Assembly (NCBI RefSeq): GCF_027214045.1
Contig: NZ_JAPWHE010000010.1
Coordinates: 31,063 to 95,062, forward strand
DNA from: Castellaniella denitrificans
GTDB lineage: Bacteria > Pseudomonadota > Gammaproteobacteria > Burkholderiales > Burkholderiaceae_B
Length of the DNA stretch: 64,000 nucleotides
Direction: 5' to 3'
Positions within the stretch are counted from its first letter, which is position 1; each line of letters opens with the position of its first letter. Both the position numbers and the translations under genes were made by a program. The notes below the pieces were generated by a model that made no database searches, was not told the DNA's origin, and saw only the letters and a list, made by a program, of their open reading frames with translations. Positions 48,521-57,957 of this stretch are shown in pieces.

Positions 48521-50613
48521 GGCCGGATACGCGCGGGCCCCAGCCCGCGCATGTCGGCCGAGTAGACACGGAAATGATTACGCCCCTGCTCCTTGGCGGC
48601 GTACATCGCCAGGTCGGCGGCACGCAGCAGTTCACTGTCGCTGTCGCCGTCGCGCGGATGAAAGGACGCCCCCATGCTGGCGGATATCCGTACCGTATGC
48701 CCGCCCAGGGAAAAAGGCTGGGACAAGGAATCCAGGATCTTGTCGGCCAGCGAAAAGATGTCGTCCGGATTCTGGAGATCGCGAATGAGCAGCGTGAACT
48801 CGTCACCGCCCAGCCGCGCCACCAGGTCCGAACTGCGCACGCATTCGCTCAGCCTCCGGGCCACCAGGCGCAACAGTTGATCACCCGCTTCGTGCCCCAG
48901 GGTGTCGTTGACATCCTTGAACAAGTCCAGATCCAGGAACAACAAGGCGAACGGCAATCCCCCCTGCCGGGTATGCTGGATGCTGCGGCGCAGGTTTTCC
49001 TCGAACATCTGCCGGTTGGGAAGCTGGGTCAGGTGATCGTAATGCGCCTGATGCCAGATCGAAGCCTCGCGGCGCCGTTTCTCGGTCACATCGGAGAACA
49101 GGCCGATGCGGCAATTGACGCTGCCGTCCTCGTTGTAGGACGTATTGATCGACAGGCGCTCGACGTATTCCTCACCGGACTTGCGTCGATTGTGGATGTC
49201 GCCGTTCCAGCGGCCGGTCGCCTGCAGATCGGCCCACATCGCCCGGTAGAAATCTTCGCCATGGCGACCGGAGCTGAGCACGCTCATGGTGCGCCCGAGC
49301 ACATCCTGCGGGCCGTAGCCTGTCACCGCCGTGAATGCCGGATTCACATCCTGGATGACGCCGTTGGCATCGGTGACCACCATGGCCTCGCTGGTGTGTG
49401 CGTAGACCAGCGCGGCCCTGCGCGCGGAGACCTCGGCGCGCTTGCGTTCCGTGATGTCGAACATGATGCCGATCAGCGTCGGCCGACCGTGCAGCTTCAT
49501 CAGGGAACCGAAAATTTCCAGTTCGATCTGTTCGCCATCGCCGCGCCGCGCCGCGCACTCATAACGCGTCCTCGTCTCGTGCCCCTCGAAACGATCCAGC
49601 GCCTGGGCGCGGACCGTCTCGTAGGCCGGCCCGACGAACAGGCGTTCGAGGGGAAAGCCGTCCATCAACTCGGCCTGGGAATAGCCCAGCATGTCCGCCA
49701 TCCGCTCGTTGGCATAGGTGAAGCGCAACGTCTCGTCCACCATGTAAATGCCGGCCACCGTATTGGCCGACAGGCCGTCGAACATGGCCTGGGCGTCGGC
49801 CAGCGCCGCGTGCTCCTTTTCGACGTCCTGCAGCAGTTGCTCGATATGGGCGGCGGAATCATTCAAGGCCCGGCCGAGCTCGCCGAGCTCGTCGCCGGGC
49901 GGCAATGAAGATCGGGCACCATGATCGCCCGCCGCCAGGGCACGGCACTGCCGCGCCAGAGTCTGGATGGGACGCAGGATCCGCCGGGATACCACCCAGC
50001 CGGCCAGCCCCAGCAACAGCAGATCCAGCGCGAAAAGCGCATAGGCGCTATACAGGGCCCGGCGCTGGATTTCCTTGGCCCGGGCAACCAGCCTGTCCAC
50101 GAGCGCCTCGGTCCGGGCCAGCAGATCGGCGCCGGCGCGGGTCAAGTCCGCCACGGCGGCCCGCTCTCCCGGCGCCTCGACCGGCGCATCGGCCAGCGCG
50201 TCGACGGCGCGCCGGTAACGAAGCCAGGCCTGGCGGATGTCCTGCAATTGCGGCGCCAGCGCCGCCGGCACGGGGCGAATGTCCAGGCCGAACACGTGTC
50301 CGCCGAAGCGCAATGCATCGTGCGCGGCCTCGAATGCGGCGGACAGATCCGTCGATGCGGGATCGGGCGGATCCGGGTTCCGGCGCGCGGCCAGCGTCTC
50401 CAGGCCAATGCGCTGACCGAGCATGCGCATCTTGCCCGCCACGTTCAGTGTCGCGGCCACGCCATCGCTTTCCCGCAGCAGGAGTTGAACGATGGAGACA
50501 TTGCCAATCGCCAGCAACACCACCAGGGTGAAGGCCAGCAAGGCCTTCTGCCGCACAGTACGTGGAAGAGAATCGAGTCGCAAGAAGTGGCCCGGGAATA
50601 TCAGGGTCGTCAA
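48508..50613 (-). CDS. Membrane-bound diguanylate cyclase with PilJ-type, HAMP and two PAS domains
   Basis: The order is: membrane helix (about 25-47), periplasmic PilJ-like sensor (LNVAGKMRMLGQRIGLETLA), second helix (about 190-212), HAMP (RRILRPIQTLARQCRALAAG), PAS (about 290-400), PAS (about 405-520) and GGDEF (about 530-690). The active motif is GGDEF in VARLGGDEFTLL. RSSD five residues before it is the inhibitory I-site, so c-di-GMP feedback is likely. The PilJ-like domain resembles nitrate/nitrite or type IV pilus sensor modules. Its neighbours do not name its signal. Confidence 0.88.
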   Translation of the reverse strand: MTTLIFPGHFLRLDSLPRTVRQKALLAFTLVVLLAIGNVSIVQLLLRESDGVAATLNVAGKMRMLGQRIGLETLAARRNPDPPDPASTDLSAAFEAAHDALRFGGHVFGLDIRPVPAALAPQLQDIRQAWLRYRRAVDALADAPVEAPGERAAVADLTRAGADLLARTEALVDRLVARAKEIQRRALYSAYALFALDLLLLGLAGWVVSRRILRPIQTLARQCRALAAGDHGARSSLPPGDELGELGRALNDSAAHIEQLLQDVEKEHAALADAQAMFDGLSANTVAGIYMVDETLRFTYANERMADMLGYSQAELMDGFPLERLFVGPAYETVRAQALDRFEGHETRTRYECAARRGDGEQIELEIFGSLMKLHGRPTLIGIMFDITERKRAEVSARRAALVYAHTSEAMVVTDANGVIQDVNPAFTAVTGYGPQDVLGRTMSVLSSGRHGEDFYRAMWADLQATGRWNGDIHNRRKSGEEYVERLSINTSYNEDGSVNCRIGLFSDVTEKRRREASIWHQAHYDHLTQLPNRQMFEENLRRSIQHTRQGGLPFALLFLDLDLFKDVNDTLGHEAGDQLLRLVARRLSECVRSSDLVARLGGDEFTLLIRDLQNPDDIFSLADKILDSLSQPFSLGGHTVRISASMGASFHPRDGDSDSELLRAADLAMYAAKEQGRNHFRVYSADMRGLGPARIRPQSG

Positions 50614-50689
50614 TCGGGGTATTGCCGCCGACAGATTCTACCAATGAACCGCCGGACCAGGAACCAGGAAAAAGGCGCCGATGCCCGGC

Positions 50690-52444
50690 TCAGGCATCCA
50701 GAGAGGACAGATCGATGCGTTCGGCCCGGTTCAGGGCGGAGGCGACCTTGACCCGAAGGGCGTTGGAATGCGCCTTGCGGATTTCCTTCTTCACGTCCAG
50801 CAATTGCTGCGGATGCATGGAGAATCCCGTCAGTCCCAGCCCCAGCAGCATCCGGGTGACGCGCACATCCCCGGCCATCTCGCCGCAGATCGATACGGGC
50901 TTGCCCACCCGTTCACCGGCGTTGATGGTGTGCGCGATCAGCCGCAGTACCGCCGGATGCATCGGATCGTACAGGGACGCGACATCGGTGTCCCCCCGGT
51001 CGATCGCCAGCACGTACTGGATCAGATCGTTGGTGCCGATGGACAGGAAGTCCAGCGCCTCGGCGAAGGGTTCGATGGCGATGGCGATGGCGGGGATCTC
51101 GACCATGGCGCCCACCTGGATGTCCGCGTCATGGGGCAGGCCTTCGGCGCGCAGTTCCTCTGCGGCCCGTGCCAGGGCGCGGCGGGCGGCATGGATCTCG
51201 TGCATGTGCGACACCATGGGAAACAGCACCCGGATCGGCCCGTGGGCGGCAGCCCGCAACAGCGCGCGCAACTGGGTGTTGAACATCTCCGGATTGGCCA
51301 GGCAGTACCGGATCGCACGCAGGCCCAGCGCCGGATTGGTGGCCACCGTCACCTCGCCGTCGAGCGTCTTGTCCGCCCCGATATCCAGCGTCCGGATGGT
51401 GACCGGCCGGCCCGCCATGGTACGCACGACCGAGGCATAGGCTTGGTACTGCTCTTCCTCGTCCGGAAGGTCGGGACGCCCCATGAACAGGAATTCGCTG
51501 CGGAACAGCCCGATGCCTTCGGCGCCGGCCGCCAGCGCGTCGGCGGCCTCCTCCGGCAATTCGATATTGGCCTCCATGCGGATCTGGACGCCGTCGAGCG
51601 TGACGGCCGGCGCGAACCGCAGCGCCTTGAGCTCGTCGCGCTCGCGCAGGAAGGCCGCCTGGCGCTCCTGGTATTCGTGCAGCACGGCGTCCGAGGGGTT
51701 GACCAGGACCAGTCCGTTGAGACCGTCGACGATCAGCCGGTCGCCGTCGCGCACCAGCGCGCGCACCGCCCCCATGCCGACCACGGCCGGCACGTTCATG
51801 CTGCGCGCCACGATGGCCGTGTGCGAGGTGGCCCCCCCCAGGTCCGTCAGGAAGGCGCCGAAACGGCCGCCCCGCAGCCGCATCATGTCGGCCGGAGAAA
51901 TATCGCGCGCCACCACGATCAGGCTGCCGTCGACATCCACGGCATCCAGATTGGGCAGCCAATGCCCGGATCCCGACAGAGCCCGCAGGACGCGCTCGAT
52001 CACCTGGCGCACGTCCGCGCCGCGTTCGCGAAGATAGGCGTCCTCCATCAGGGAGAACTGCTCCGCCAGGATCTGGCCCTGGGTCGTCAGCGCCCATTCC
52101 GCGTTGTACTGGCGTTCAGAGATCAACTGGCAGACGGACTGCGTCAGCATGGGGTCCTGCAGCAACATGCCATGCACCGACAGCAGCACGCCGAGTTCGC
52201 GAGGTGCGTCGGCCGGCAGGTCCTCGGCCATCTGGCACAAATCGTGCACGGTCTCGTCCACCGCCTGCGTGAAACGCCGCTGCTCGGACTCGATGTCCTC
52301 GGGGGCGATGCGGTAGTGGGCGACCTCGAGCGAGGCCGCGCTCATGACCACGGCCCGGCCGATGGCATAGCCGCGCACCACCCCCTGGCCGTACAGGCAC
52401 ACGGTGGAGGCGATCGTGGAAGAAACAGGTTCCGACGTATTCAT
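50690..52444 (-). CDS. ptsI: PTS enzyme I
   Basis: The 584-residue phosphotransferase takes phosphate from PEP to His208 in LGGATSHTAIVARS and passes it to HPr. The C-terminal PEP-binding domain is intact (IGLFRSEFLFMGR, MVEIPAIAIAIEPFAEALDF, SIGTNDLIQY, ICGEMAGD). The ATG at 52444 lies 13 bases after ptsH. No sugar-specific EIIB/EIIC gene is in the window, so the set looks regulatory, as in many beta-proteobacteria. Confidence 0.95.
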   Translation of the reverse strand: MNTSEPVSSTIASTVCLYGQGVVRGYAIGRAVVMSAASLEVAHYRIAPEDIESEQRRFTQAVDETVHDLCQMAEDLPADAPRELGVLLSVHGMLLQDPMLTQSVCQLISERQYNAEWALTTQGQILAEQFSLMEDAYLRERGADVRQVIERVLRALSGSGHWLPNLDAVDVDGSLIVVARDISPADMMRLRGGRFGAFLTDLGGATSHTAIVARSMNVPAVVGMGAVRALVRDGDRLIVDGLNGLVLVNPSDAVLHEYQERQAAFLRERDELKALRFAPAVTLDGVQIRMEANIELPEEAADALAAGAEGIGLFRSEFLFMGRPDLPDEEEQYQAYASVVRTMAGRPVTIRTLDIGADKTLDGEVTVATNPALGLRAIRYCLANPEMFNTQLRALLRAAAHGPIRVLFPMVSHMHEIHAARRALARAAEELRAEGLPHDADIQVGAMVEIPAIAIAIEPFAEALDFLSIGTNDLIQYVLAIDRGDTDVASLYDPMHPAVLRLIAHTINAGERVGKPVSICGEMAGDVRVTRMLLGLGLTGFSMHPQQLLDVKKEIRKAHSNALRVKVASALNRAERIDLSSLDA

Positions 52445-52457
52445 GCGCAACGAGACC

Positions 52458-52727
52458 CTATTCGGTTTCTCCGAAGCGGCCCTCGAACAGCGCCCGGATG
52501 TCGGTCAGCGCCTGGGCCTCGTCCTCGCCCTGGGCGTCGATCTTGACGGTGACACCCAGTCCCGCGGCCAGCATCATCACGCCCATGATGCTCTTCGCGT
52601 TGACGCGCTGCGCCCCCCGCGAGATGAAGATATCGCTGCGGTAGCGCCCCGCCAGTTGGGTCAGCTTGGCCGCCGCGCGCGCATGCAGTCCCAGTTTGTT
52701 CGAAATCACCAGATCGATGGAAGGCAT
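52458..52727 (-). CDS. ptsH: Phosphocarrier HPr
   Basis: The 89-residue protein has His15 in KLGLHARAAAK, the phosphorylation site used by enzyme I, and Ser46 in NAKSIMGVMML, the HPr kinase site. It is complete. It lies between the EIIA and EI genes, in the order EIIA-HPr-EI seen in Bordetella/Ralstonia-type genomes. Confidence 0.95.
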   Translation of the reverse strand: MPSIDLVISNKLGLHARAAAKLTQLAGRYRSDIFISRGAQRVNAKSIMGVMMLAAGLGVTVKIDAQGEDEAQALTDIRALFEGRFGETE

Positions 52728-52755
52728 GGGGATGGGTTCCTAGGGTCCGCTCACA

Positions 52756-53169
52756 CTAGCAATCATACGGGGGTTCCGCATTCACGATACCGCGCAGCGC
52801 CCCCTGACGCACGCGCTCGCTGAAAGATTCGGGGTTTTCCTGCTGGTCTGTCAAGGCTTTCAGCACCATGCAGGCATTGGTGCCGGTCAGCAGATGCACC
52901 ATGTAGCCGTCCTCCAGCGCCTGGCGCTGGGCCTGGGCCGCGATATTGAACGGCGTCGCCCCATACAGGTCGCACAGGATCAGGACGGGCTCGCCCGGCC
53001 CGCGTGCGCGCATCCAGTCCAGGATGCGTCCGGTCTGGATGGGCGGATCGGCATCCGGCTCGATGTCGAAAACCGTCAGGTCCGGCACGCGGCCCAGCAC
53101 ATGCCTGGCGCAGGCCTGGAAGGCGGCGCCCAGAGGATCGTGCATGACCAGCGCGATGCGGGTGCTCAT
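52756..53169 (-). CDS. PTS EIIA component, mannose family
   Basis: The 137-residue protein has the EIIA-Man fold with the phosphorylated His10 in IALVMHDPLGAAF and the LILCDLYGATPFNIA strand-helix typical of the family. Without EIIB/IIC partners it is expected to act as a phosphorylation-state signal. It overlaps the gshB stop by 4 bases, giving the run gshB-EIIA-ptsH-ptsI. Confidence 0.92.
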   Translation of the reverse strand: MSTRIALVMHDPLGAAFQACARHVLGRVPDLTVFDIEPDADPPIQTGRILDWMRARGPGEPVLILCDLYGATPFNIAAQAQRQALEDGYMVHLLTGTNACMVLKALTDQQENPESFSERVRQGALRGIVNAEPPYDC

Positions 53170-54158
53170 GGCGTGGCGGCCGCACCGCGGTCCGCAGGCC
53201 GCCCGGATACAATCCGGACCAGGGCGTCCACGAAACGGCCGGCCACATCGAAACCGGTCTGCTCGGTGATTTCCACGAAACAGGTGGGGCTGGTGACGTT
53301 GATCTCGGTAATGTAGTCGCCGATCACGTCCAGACCGATCAGCAGCAGGCCGCGTCCGGCCAGCCGCCGGCCCACGGCCCGGGCCAGTTCCCGGTCCCGG
53401 TCCGACAGAGGCTGCGCCCGGCCCCGGCCGCCGGCCGCCAGGTTGCCACGGGTCTCGCCCTGCAGCGGGACACGCGCCAGGGCGAAGGGCACCGGTTCGC
53501 CATCGATGATCAGGATGCGCTTGTCGCCGTCCCGGATTTCCGGGATATAGCGTTGCGCCATGATGGTGCGCTCACCCATGCCGGTCAGGGCCTCCAGGAT
53601 CGAACCCAGATTCGGCTCGTCGGGCCTCAGGCGGAAGATGCCGCTGCCGCCCATCCCGTCCAGAGGCTTGACGATGACGTCGCCGTGCTGCGCTTGAAAG
53701 GCGCGCAGCCTCGCCATGTCGCGGCTGACCAGCGTGGGCGCCGTGTATTGCGCGAATTCCGTGATGGCGAGCTTTTCCGGATGATTGCGGATGGCCGCCC
53801 CGGCGTTGAACACGCGCGCACCCTGGGACGCCGCGTAGTCGAACAAGTGCGTCGCGTAGACGTACTCCATGTCGAAGGGCGGATCCTTGCGCATCAGCAC
53901 GGCGTCGAAGTCGGCCAGCGCGCATTCGCGCGGTGCGGCATCCTGCGTCCACCAGTCGTGGCCTTGCCAGTCGGCGTCTGCACGCAGGCGCATCGCCGTG
54001 GCCGAAACCAGCACGCGGCCTTCCAGGACATAGAGGTCGCCCATCGTGGCGAAGCTGAAATCGTGCCCATGCGCCGCCAGGCTGCGCATGATGGCGACGG
54101 AGGAATCCTTCCAGGCCTTCAGGGCGGGCAATGGATCGATGACGAACAGAAAATGCAT
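53166..54158 (-). CDS. gshB: Glutathione synthetase
   Basis: This is an ATP-grasp enzyme of 330 residues that joins gamma-glutamylcysteine and glycine. N-terminal FVIDPLPALKAWKDSSVAIM, ATP-binding VIVKPLDGMGGSGIFRL, and metal/active-site GLDVIGDYITEINVTSPTC are the family marks. The partner gene gshA, normally next to it in Burkholderiales, is not in the window. The start at 54158 (MHFLFVIDP) matches the family. Confidence 0.95.
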   Translation of the reverse strand: MHFLFVIDPLPALKAWKDSSVAIMRSLAAHGHDFSFATMGDLYVLEGRVLVSATAMRLRADADWQGHDWWTQDAAPRECALADFDAVLMRKDPPFDMEYVYATHLFDYAASQGARVFNAGAAIRNHPEKLAITEFAQYTAPTLVSRDMARLRAFQAQHGDVIVKPLDGMGGSGIFRLRPDEPNLGSILEALTGMGERTIMAQRYIPEIRDGDKRILIIDGEPVPFALARVPLQGETRGNLAAGGRGRAQPLSDRDRELARAVGRRLAGRGLLLIGLDVIGDYITEINVTSPTCFVEITEQTGFDVAGRFVDALVRIVSGRPADRGAAATP

Positions 54159-54294
54159 GAATGCCTCTGTGATACCTCTGGGGTCCTGCCGGGACTTCTC
54201 GAACCATGACGACACCCCGCCGCGCGCCGTGCGAGACGCCCGGATCCGCCTGGTTTGCGGCAGCCCGCCGGGGACTGTCGCAAGTACCGCTCCA

Positions 54295-54816
54295 TCAAGC
54301 TTTTTTGCGGGGCGCCAGCACCATCACCATCTGACGGCCTTCGAGCTTGGGCATGGCTTCGACCAGGACCAGTTCGCCCAGATCGTCGCGCACCCGTTCC
54401 AGGACGCGCATGCCGAGTTCCTGGTGCGCCATTTCACGGCCGCGAAAACGCAGCGTGACCTTGGCCTTGTCGCCATCCTCGATGAAGCGGCGCAGATTGC
54501 GCAGTTTCACCTGGTAGTCGCCTTCGTCGGTGCCAGGCCGGAACTTGACTTCCTTGACCTGGATGATCTTCTGGCGGGCGCGGGCTTCGGCCTGACGCTT
54601 TTGTTCCTGGTACTTGAACTTGCCGTAGTCCATCAGGCGGCAGACCGGAGGACTGGCCGTGGGGGCGATTTCGACCAGGTCGACGTCGTTCTGTTCCGCC
54701 ATGGACATGGCCTCGGACGTGCGGACAATACCCAGTTGTTCGCCGTCCACGCCGATCAGGCGGACTTCGTGGATGCGGATATCACCGTTGACGCGGTGTT
54801 TCTTTTCGGTTGCGAT
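54295..54816 (-). CDS. infC: Translation initiation factor IF-3, AUC start codon
   Basis: The 173-residue IF-3 starts with [24 protein letters not shown] sequence. This is recovered only if translation begins at ATC (54816), eight bases after AGGAG; the first ATG/GTG-type codon downstream would delete the start of the N-domain. The [20 protein letters not shown] signature, coiled linker and C-domain ([26 protein letters not shown]) are intact. Use of a rare start codon is the known basis of IF-3 autoregulation, since IF-3 rejects such codons. Confidence 0.93.
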   Translation of the reverse strand: MATEKKHRVNGDIRIHEVRLIGVDGEQLGIVRTSEAMSMAEQNDVDLVEIAPTASPPVCRLMDYGKFKYQEQKRQAEARARQKIIQVKEVKFRPGTDEGDYQVKLRNLRRFIEDGDKAKVTLRFRGREMAHQELGMRVLERVRDDLGELVLVEAMPKLEGRQMVMVLAPRKKA

Positions 54817-54852
54817 GTCTAGAACTCCTGTGAGTTGATGAAAAGGGGAGAA

Positions 54853-56799
54853 TCAGGCCTGGGCCGATTCGGTCCCCTGCTGGCGGGTCGAGATTTCGTG
54901 CTTCAGCCGGGCGGTGAAGTCCGCCACCGGCATCGTACCCAGATCCAGATTGCCACGCCCGCGCACGGATACGGCGCCGGATTCGCGCTCCTTGTCGCCG
55001 ACGACCAGAATATACGGGATTTTCTGCAGGCTATGTTCACGGATTTTACGGGTGATCTTTTCGCCCCGGATATCGGCGGACACACGCAGGCCCTGCTGCT
55101 TCAGGTCCCGGGCGATCTGTTCGGCGTAGGCGGCGGAACTGTCGGAAATACAGCAGACCACGGCATGATGCGGCGCCAGCCAGGCAGGCAGCGCCCCGGC
55201 GTGGTTCTCGATCAGCATGCCGATGAAGCGTTCCAGGGAGCCCAGGATGGCCCGATGCAACATCACGGGCGTGCGGCGCTGGTCCTGGGCGTCGACATAT
55301 TCGGCCCCCAGGCGTTGCGGCATGGAAAAATCCACCTGGATGGTGCCGCACTGCCAATGCCGGCCGATGGCGTCCTTCAGGGTGTATTCGATCTTCGGGC
55401 CGTAGAAGGCGCCTTCGCCTTCGGATACCTCGTATTCGCAATTCGAAAGATCCAGGCTGTCCTTCAGGGCCTGCTCGGCCTTGTCCCAGACTTCGTCGGC
55501 GCCGATGCGCTTTTCGGGGCGGGTGGCGACCTTGTACAGGATTTCGGTGAAACCGAAATCGGCGTAAACCTTTTGCAGCAGCCGGGTGAAGGCGGCGCAT
55601 TCGGCCTGGAGCTGGTCCTCGGTGCAGAAGATGTGACCATCATCCTGGGTGAAGCCGCGCACGCGCATCATGCCATGCAGCGAGCCGGAAGGCTCGTTAC
55701 GGTGGCACTGGCCGAATTCACCATAACGCAGGGGCAGTTCGCGATACGAGTGCAAGCCGGCGTTGAAGATCTGCACGTGGCCCGGGCAGTTCATGGGCTT
55801 CAGGCCATACACGCGGTTCTCGGACTCCGTCGTGAACATGTTTTCTTTGTAGTTGTCCCAATGGCCGGTTTTCTTCCACAGGGACAGGTCCAGGATCTGC
55901 GGCGCCTTGACCTCCTGGTAGCCATTGTCCTGATACACCTGGCGCATGTACTGTTCGACCTGCTGCCAGACCGTCCAGCCCTTGGGATGCCAGAAAATCA
56001 GGCCGGGCGCCTCGTCCTGGAAGTGGAACAGGTCCAGTTCGCGGCCGATGCGGCGATGATCGCGCAATTCGGCCTGTTCGAGCATGTGCAGGTACGCATC
56101 CTGGTCTTCCTTGCGAGCCCAGGCGGTGCCGTAAATACGCTGCAGCATTTCATTGCCGCTGTCGCCACGCCAATAGGCCCCGGCGACCTTCATGAGCTTG
56201 AACACCCGCAGGCGGCCGGTGGACGGCACGTGCGGGCCGCGGCACAGGTCGATGAAATCGCCCTCGCGGTACAGGCTGATCTTTTCGTTGGCCGGAATCG
56301 AGGCGATGATCTCGGCCTTGTAGGCCTCGCCGATGCCGCGGAAGAATTTCACGGCATCGTCGCGGTCCCATTCCTCGCGCGTCACGGCCTCGTCGCGGCG
56401 GGCCAGTTCGGCCATCTTCTTTTCAATGGCCTCAAGGTCTTCGGGCGTAAAGGGCCGCTTGTACGAAAAATCGTAATAGAAGCCGTTTTCGATCACCGGA
56501 CCAATGGTGACCTGGGCGTCGGGAAACAGGGTCTTGACCGCGTAGGCCAGCAGATGCGCCGTCGAATGACGGATCAGGTCGAGGCCCTCGGGGTCTTTGT
56601 CGGTGATGATGCTCAGGCCCGCATCATGATCGATGATGTGGCTGGCATCCACCAGCCGCGCCGGCTGGCCGTCCACGGCCAGCTTGCCCGCCAGCGCCGC
56701 CTTGCCCAGCCCGGTCCCGATGGAGCGCGCGACCTCGTGCACGGAAACAGGATGGTCGAATTCGCGCTGCGAACCGTCGGGAAGGGTGATGCAAACCAT
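54853..56799 (-). CDS. thrS: Threonyl-tRNA synthetase
   Basis: The 648-residue class II synthetase has all parts: TGS domain (1-62, [20 protein letters not shown]), editing domain with [16 protein letters not shown] and the [10 protein letters not shown] zinc-like site, and a catalytic core ([34 protein letters not shown], and the motif 3 [20 protein letters not shown]). An anticodon-binding domain closes it. Zinc ligands Cys, His, His are in place. It lies 36 bases before infC and starts at 56799. Confidence 0.97.
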   Translation of the reverse strand: MVCITLPDGSQREFDHPVSVHEVARSIGTGLGKAALAGKLAVDGQPARLVDASHIIDHDAGLSIITDKDPEGLDLIRHSTAHLLAYAVKTLFPDAQVTIGPVIENGFYYDFSYKRPFTPEDLEAIEKKMAELARRDEAVTREEWDRDDAVKFFRGIGEAYKAEIIASIPANEKISLYREGDFIDLCRGPHVPSTGRLRVFKLMKVAGAYWRGDSGNEMLQRIYGTAWARKEDQDAYLHMLEQAELRDHRRIGRELDLFHFQDEAPGLIFWHPKGWTVWQQVEQYMRQVYQDNGYQEVKAPQILDLSLWKKTGHWDNYKENMFTTESENRVYGLKPMNCPGHVQIFNAGLHSYRELPLRYGEFGQCHRNEPSGSLHGMMRVRGFTQDDGHIFCTEDQLQAECAAFTRLLQKVYADFGFTEILYKVATRPEKRIGADEVWDKAEQALKDSLDLSNCEYEVSEGEGAFYGPKIEYTLKDAIGRHWQCGTIQVDFSMPQRLGAEYVDAQDQRRTPVMLHRAILGSLERFIGMLIENHAGALPAWLAPHHAVVCCISDSSAAYAEQIARDLKQQGLRVSADIRGEKITRKIREHSLQKIPYILVVGDKERESGAVSVRGRGNLDLGTMPVADFTARLKHEISTRQQGTESAQA

Positions 56800-56822
56800 T
56801 GAGCGTATCCTGAAAATGCGAA

Positions 56823-56840
56823 ACGCGGCCTGCGCCGCGT
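56823..56840 (-). other. Hairpin in the thrS leader
   Basis: ACGCGGC and GCCGCGT form a perfect 7-bp stem with a 4-base loop, 24 to 41 bases before the thrS start. In E. coli ThrRS binds tRNA-like hairpins in its leader. Similarity of this one to tRNA-Thr was not seen, so a control role is speculative. Confidence 0.4.
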
Positions 56841-56881
56841 CGATAAAAAGCCTGAATTTGCCGTGCAGGAGGTAATTTCCA

Positions 56882-56910
56882 AGTGTAGCAACCGGACGGG
56901 CAACAATCAA
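56882..56910 (-). promoter_or_regulatory. thrS-infC promoter
   Basis: On the minus strand TTGATT (56905-56910) and TACACT (56882-56887) are 17 bases apart. The start of transcription would be about 75 bases before thrS, between the tRNA-Val terminator and the leader hairpin. Confidence 0.6.
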
Positions 56911-56982
56911 TTTGATGCGGGAAACACGACGGATTCCAGGCAAGCCTGGCACACAGGAGCGCGTGGATTGTTGTGAAACAGC

Positions 56983-57018
56983 AAAAAGCCGCCAAACCAA
57001 TGGGTTAGGCGGCTTTTT
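56983..57018 (-). terminator. Terminator of tRNA-Val
   Basis: AAAAAGCCGCC and GGCGGCTTTTT form an 11-bp stem with a 14-base loop. It ends the minus-strand tRNA transcript before thrS and, being symmetrical, could work both ways. Confidence 0.85.
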
Positions 57019-57047
57019 GGCACGGCCAGGCGGCCATCGCGGAATTC

Positions 57048-57124
57048 TGGTAGGCAGTACTGGATTCGAACCAGCGACCTCTACGATGTCAACGTAGCGC
57101 TCTAACCAACTGAGCTAACCGCCT
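57048..57124 (-). tRNA. tRNA-Val (anticodon GAC)
   Basis: This is a 77-nt cloverleaf on the minus strand. The acceptor AGGCGGT pairs with ACTGCCT, the anticodon stem CTACG pairs with CGTAG, and the loop TTGACAT gives GAC. The T-arm has TTCGAAT and CCA is encoded. It reads GUC and GUU. Confidence 0.95.
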
Positions 57125-57198
57125 TCAGGAAAGAACGCAATTTTAGGGTGGATTTCTCAGGCTGTCAAACACCCAAAGCCGACAAGCAAGACCGGCTT

Positions 57199-57954
57199 TC
57201 AGCCGCCGACCAGCAGCGAGCGCGCCCAACGCCGCGCCGGCAGACCGGTGCGCGCTTCCAGCCGTTCCGCCCGGTCAAGCAAGTCCTGGCGCGACAGGTC
57301 CAGGGCATCGCCCTTGAAGGCCAGTGCCACCGTGTTGCCCTCGTCGATCTCCGGCAGGCACAGCACGCGCCCGCCGAAGGCCGCGCGGATGCCACGCAGG
57401 TTTTCCTCGAAGCTTTCGTGGCGGCCGAAGAGATTCACGCTCATCACGCCCGGCTCGTCCAGGATCCGGTAGCAATCCCGGTAGAAATCCGGATCGCCGC
57501 ACACAGGTCCTTCGGCCCGGCTGTCGTACAGATCCACCATCAGCGCCCGATAACGCCCCGCCCTGCCCGGCTCGGCCACCCAGTCGCGCGCGTCGGCGTG
57601 GTCGACGACGGAACGTGCGCCGCCCGGCAGCCGAAAGAAGGCCCGGCACAGGGCCGTCACGGCGGGATTGCGTTCGACCGTGTCCACAGGGGAGCGGGTA
57701 TGCCGCAGAGTGAAGCGCAGCAGCGAGCCGGCGCCCAGCCCCAGGATGCCGACCCGGTCGCGGGCGCCGGCCGTGACGAACAGCAGCCAGGCCATCATCT
57801 GCTGGGTATAGGCCAACACCAGCTCGGATGGCCGGGCGATGCGCATCGCGCCCTGGATCCATTCCGAGTCGAAATGCAGGTAGCGGATGCCGGCCTCTTC
57901 GGACAGGGTCGGCAGGTCGGCCTCGACGGCCGGCCCGCGCGTCGCGCGTGCCAC
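57199..57954 (-). CDS. Spermidine-synthase-like methyltransferase-fold protein
   Basis: The 251-residue protein has the SpeE-type Rossmann fold: RVGILGLGAGSLLRFTLRHT (nucleotide-binding loop), DTVERNPAVTALCRAFFRLP (acid that binds the ribose), DHADARDWV and RYRALMVDLYDSRAEGP (catalytic-region Asp). The N-terminal strand domain is short and the aminopropyl-acceptor Tyr/Asp pattern is not clear. So polyamine synthase activity is uncertain; many SpeE-like proteins have other roles. It follows the thiolase gene after 3 bases. Confidence 0.65.
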   Translation of the reverse strand: MARATRGPAVEADLPTLSEEAGIRYLHFDSEWIQGAMRIARPSELVLAYTQQMMAWLLFVTAGARDRVGILGLGAGSLLRFTLRHTRSPVDTVERNPAVTALCRAFFRLPGGARSVVDHADARDWVAEPGRAGRYRALMVDLYDSRAEGPVCGDPDFYRDCYRILDEPGVMSVNLFGRHESFEENLRGIRAAFGGRVLCLPEIDEGNTVALAFKGDALDLSRQDLLDRAERLEARTGLPARRWARSLLVGG

Positions 57955-57957
57955 GGA

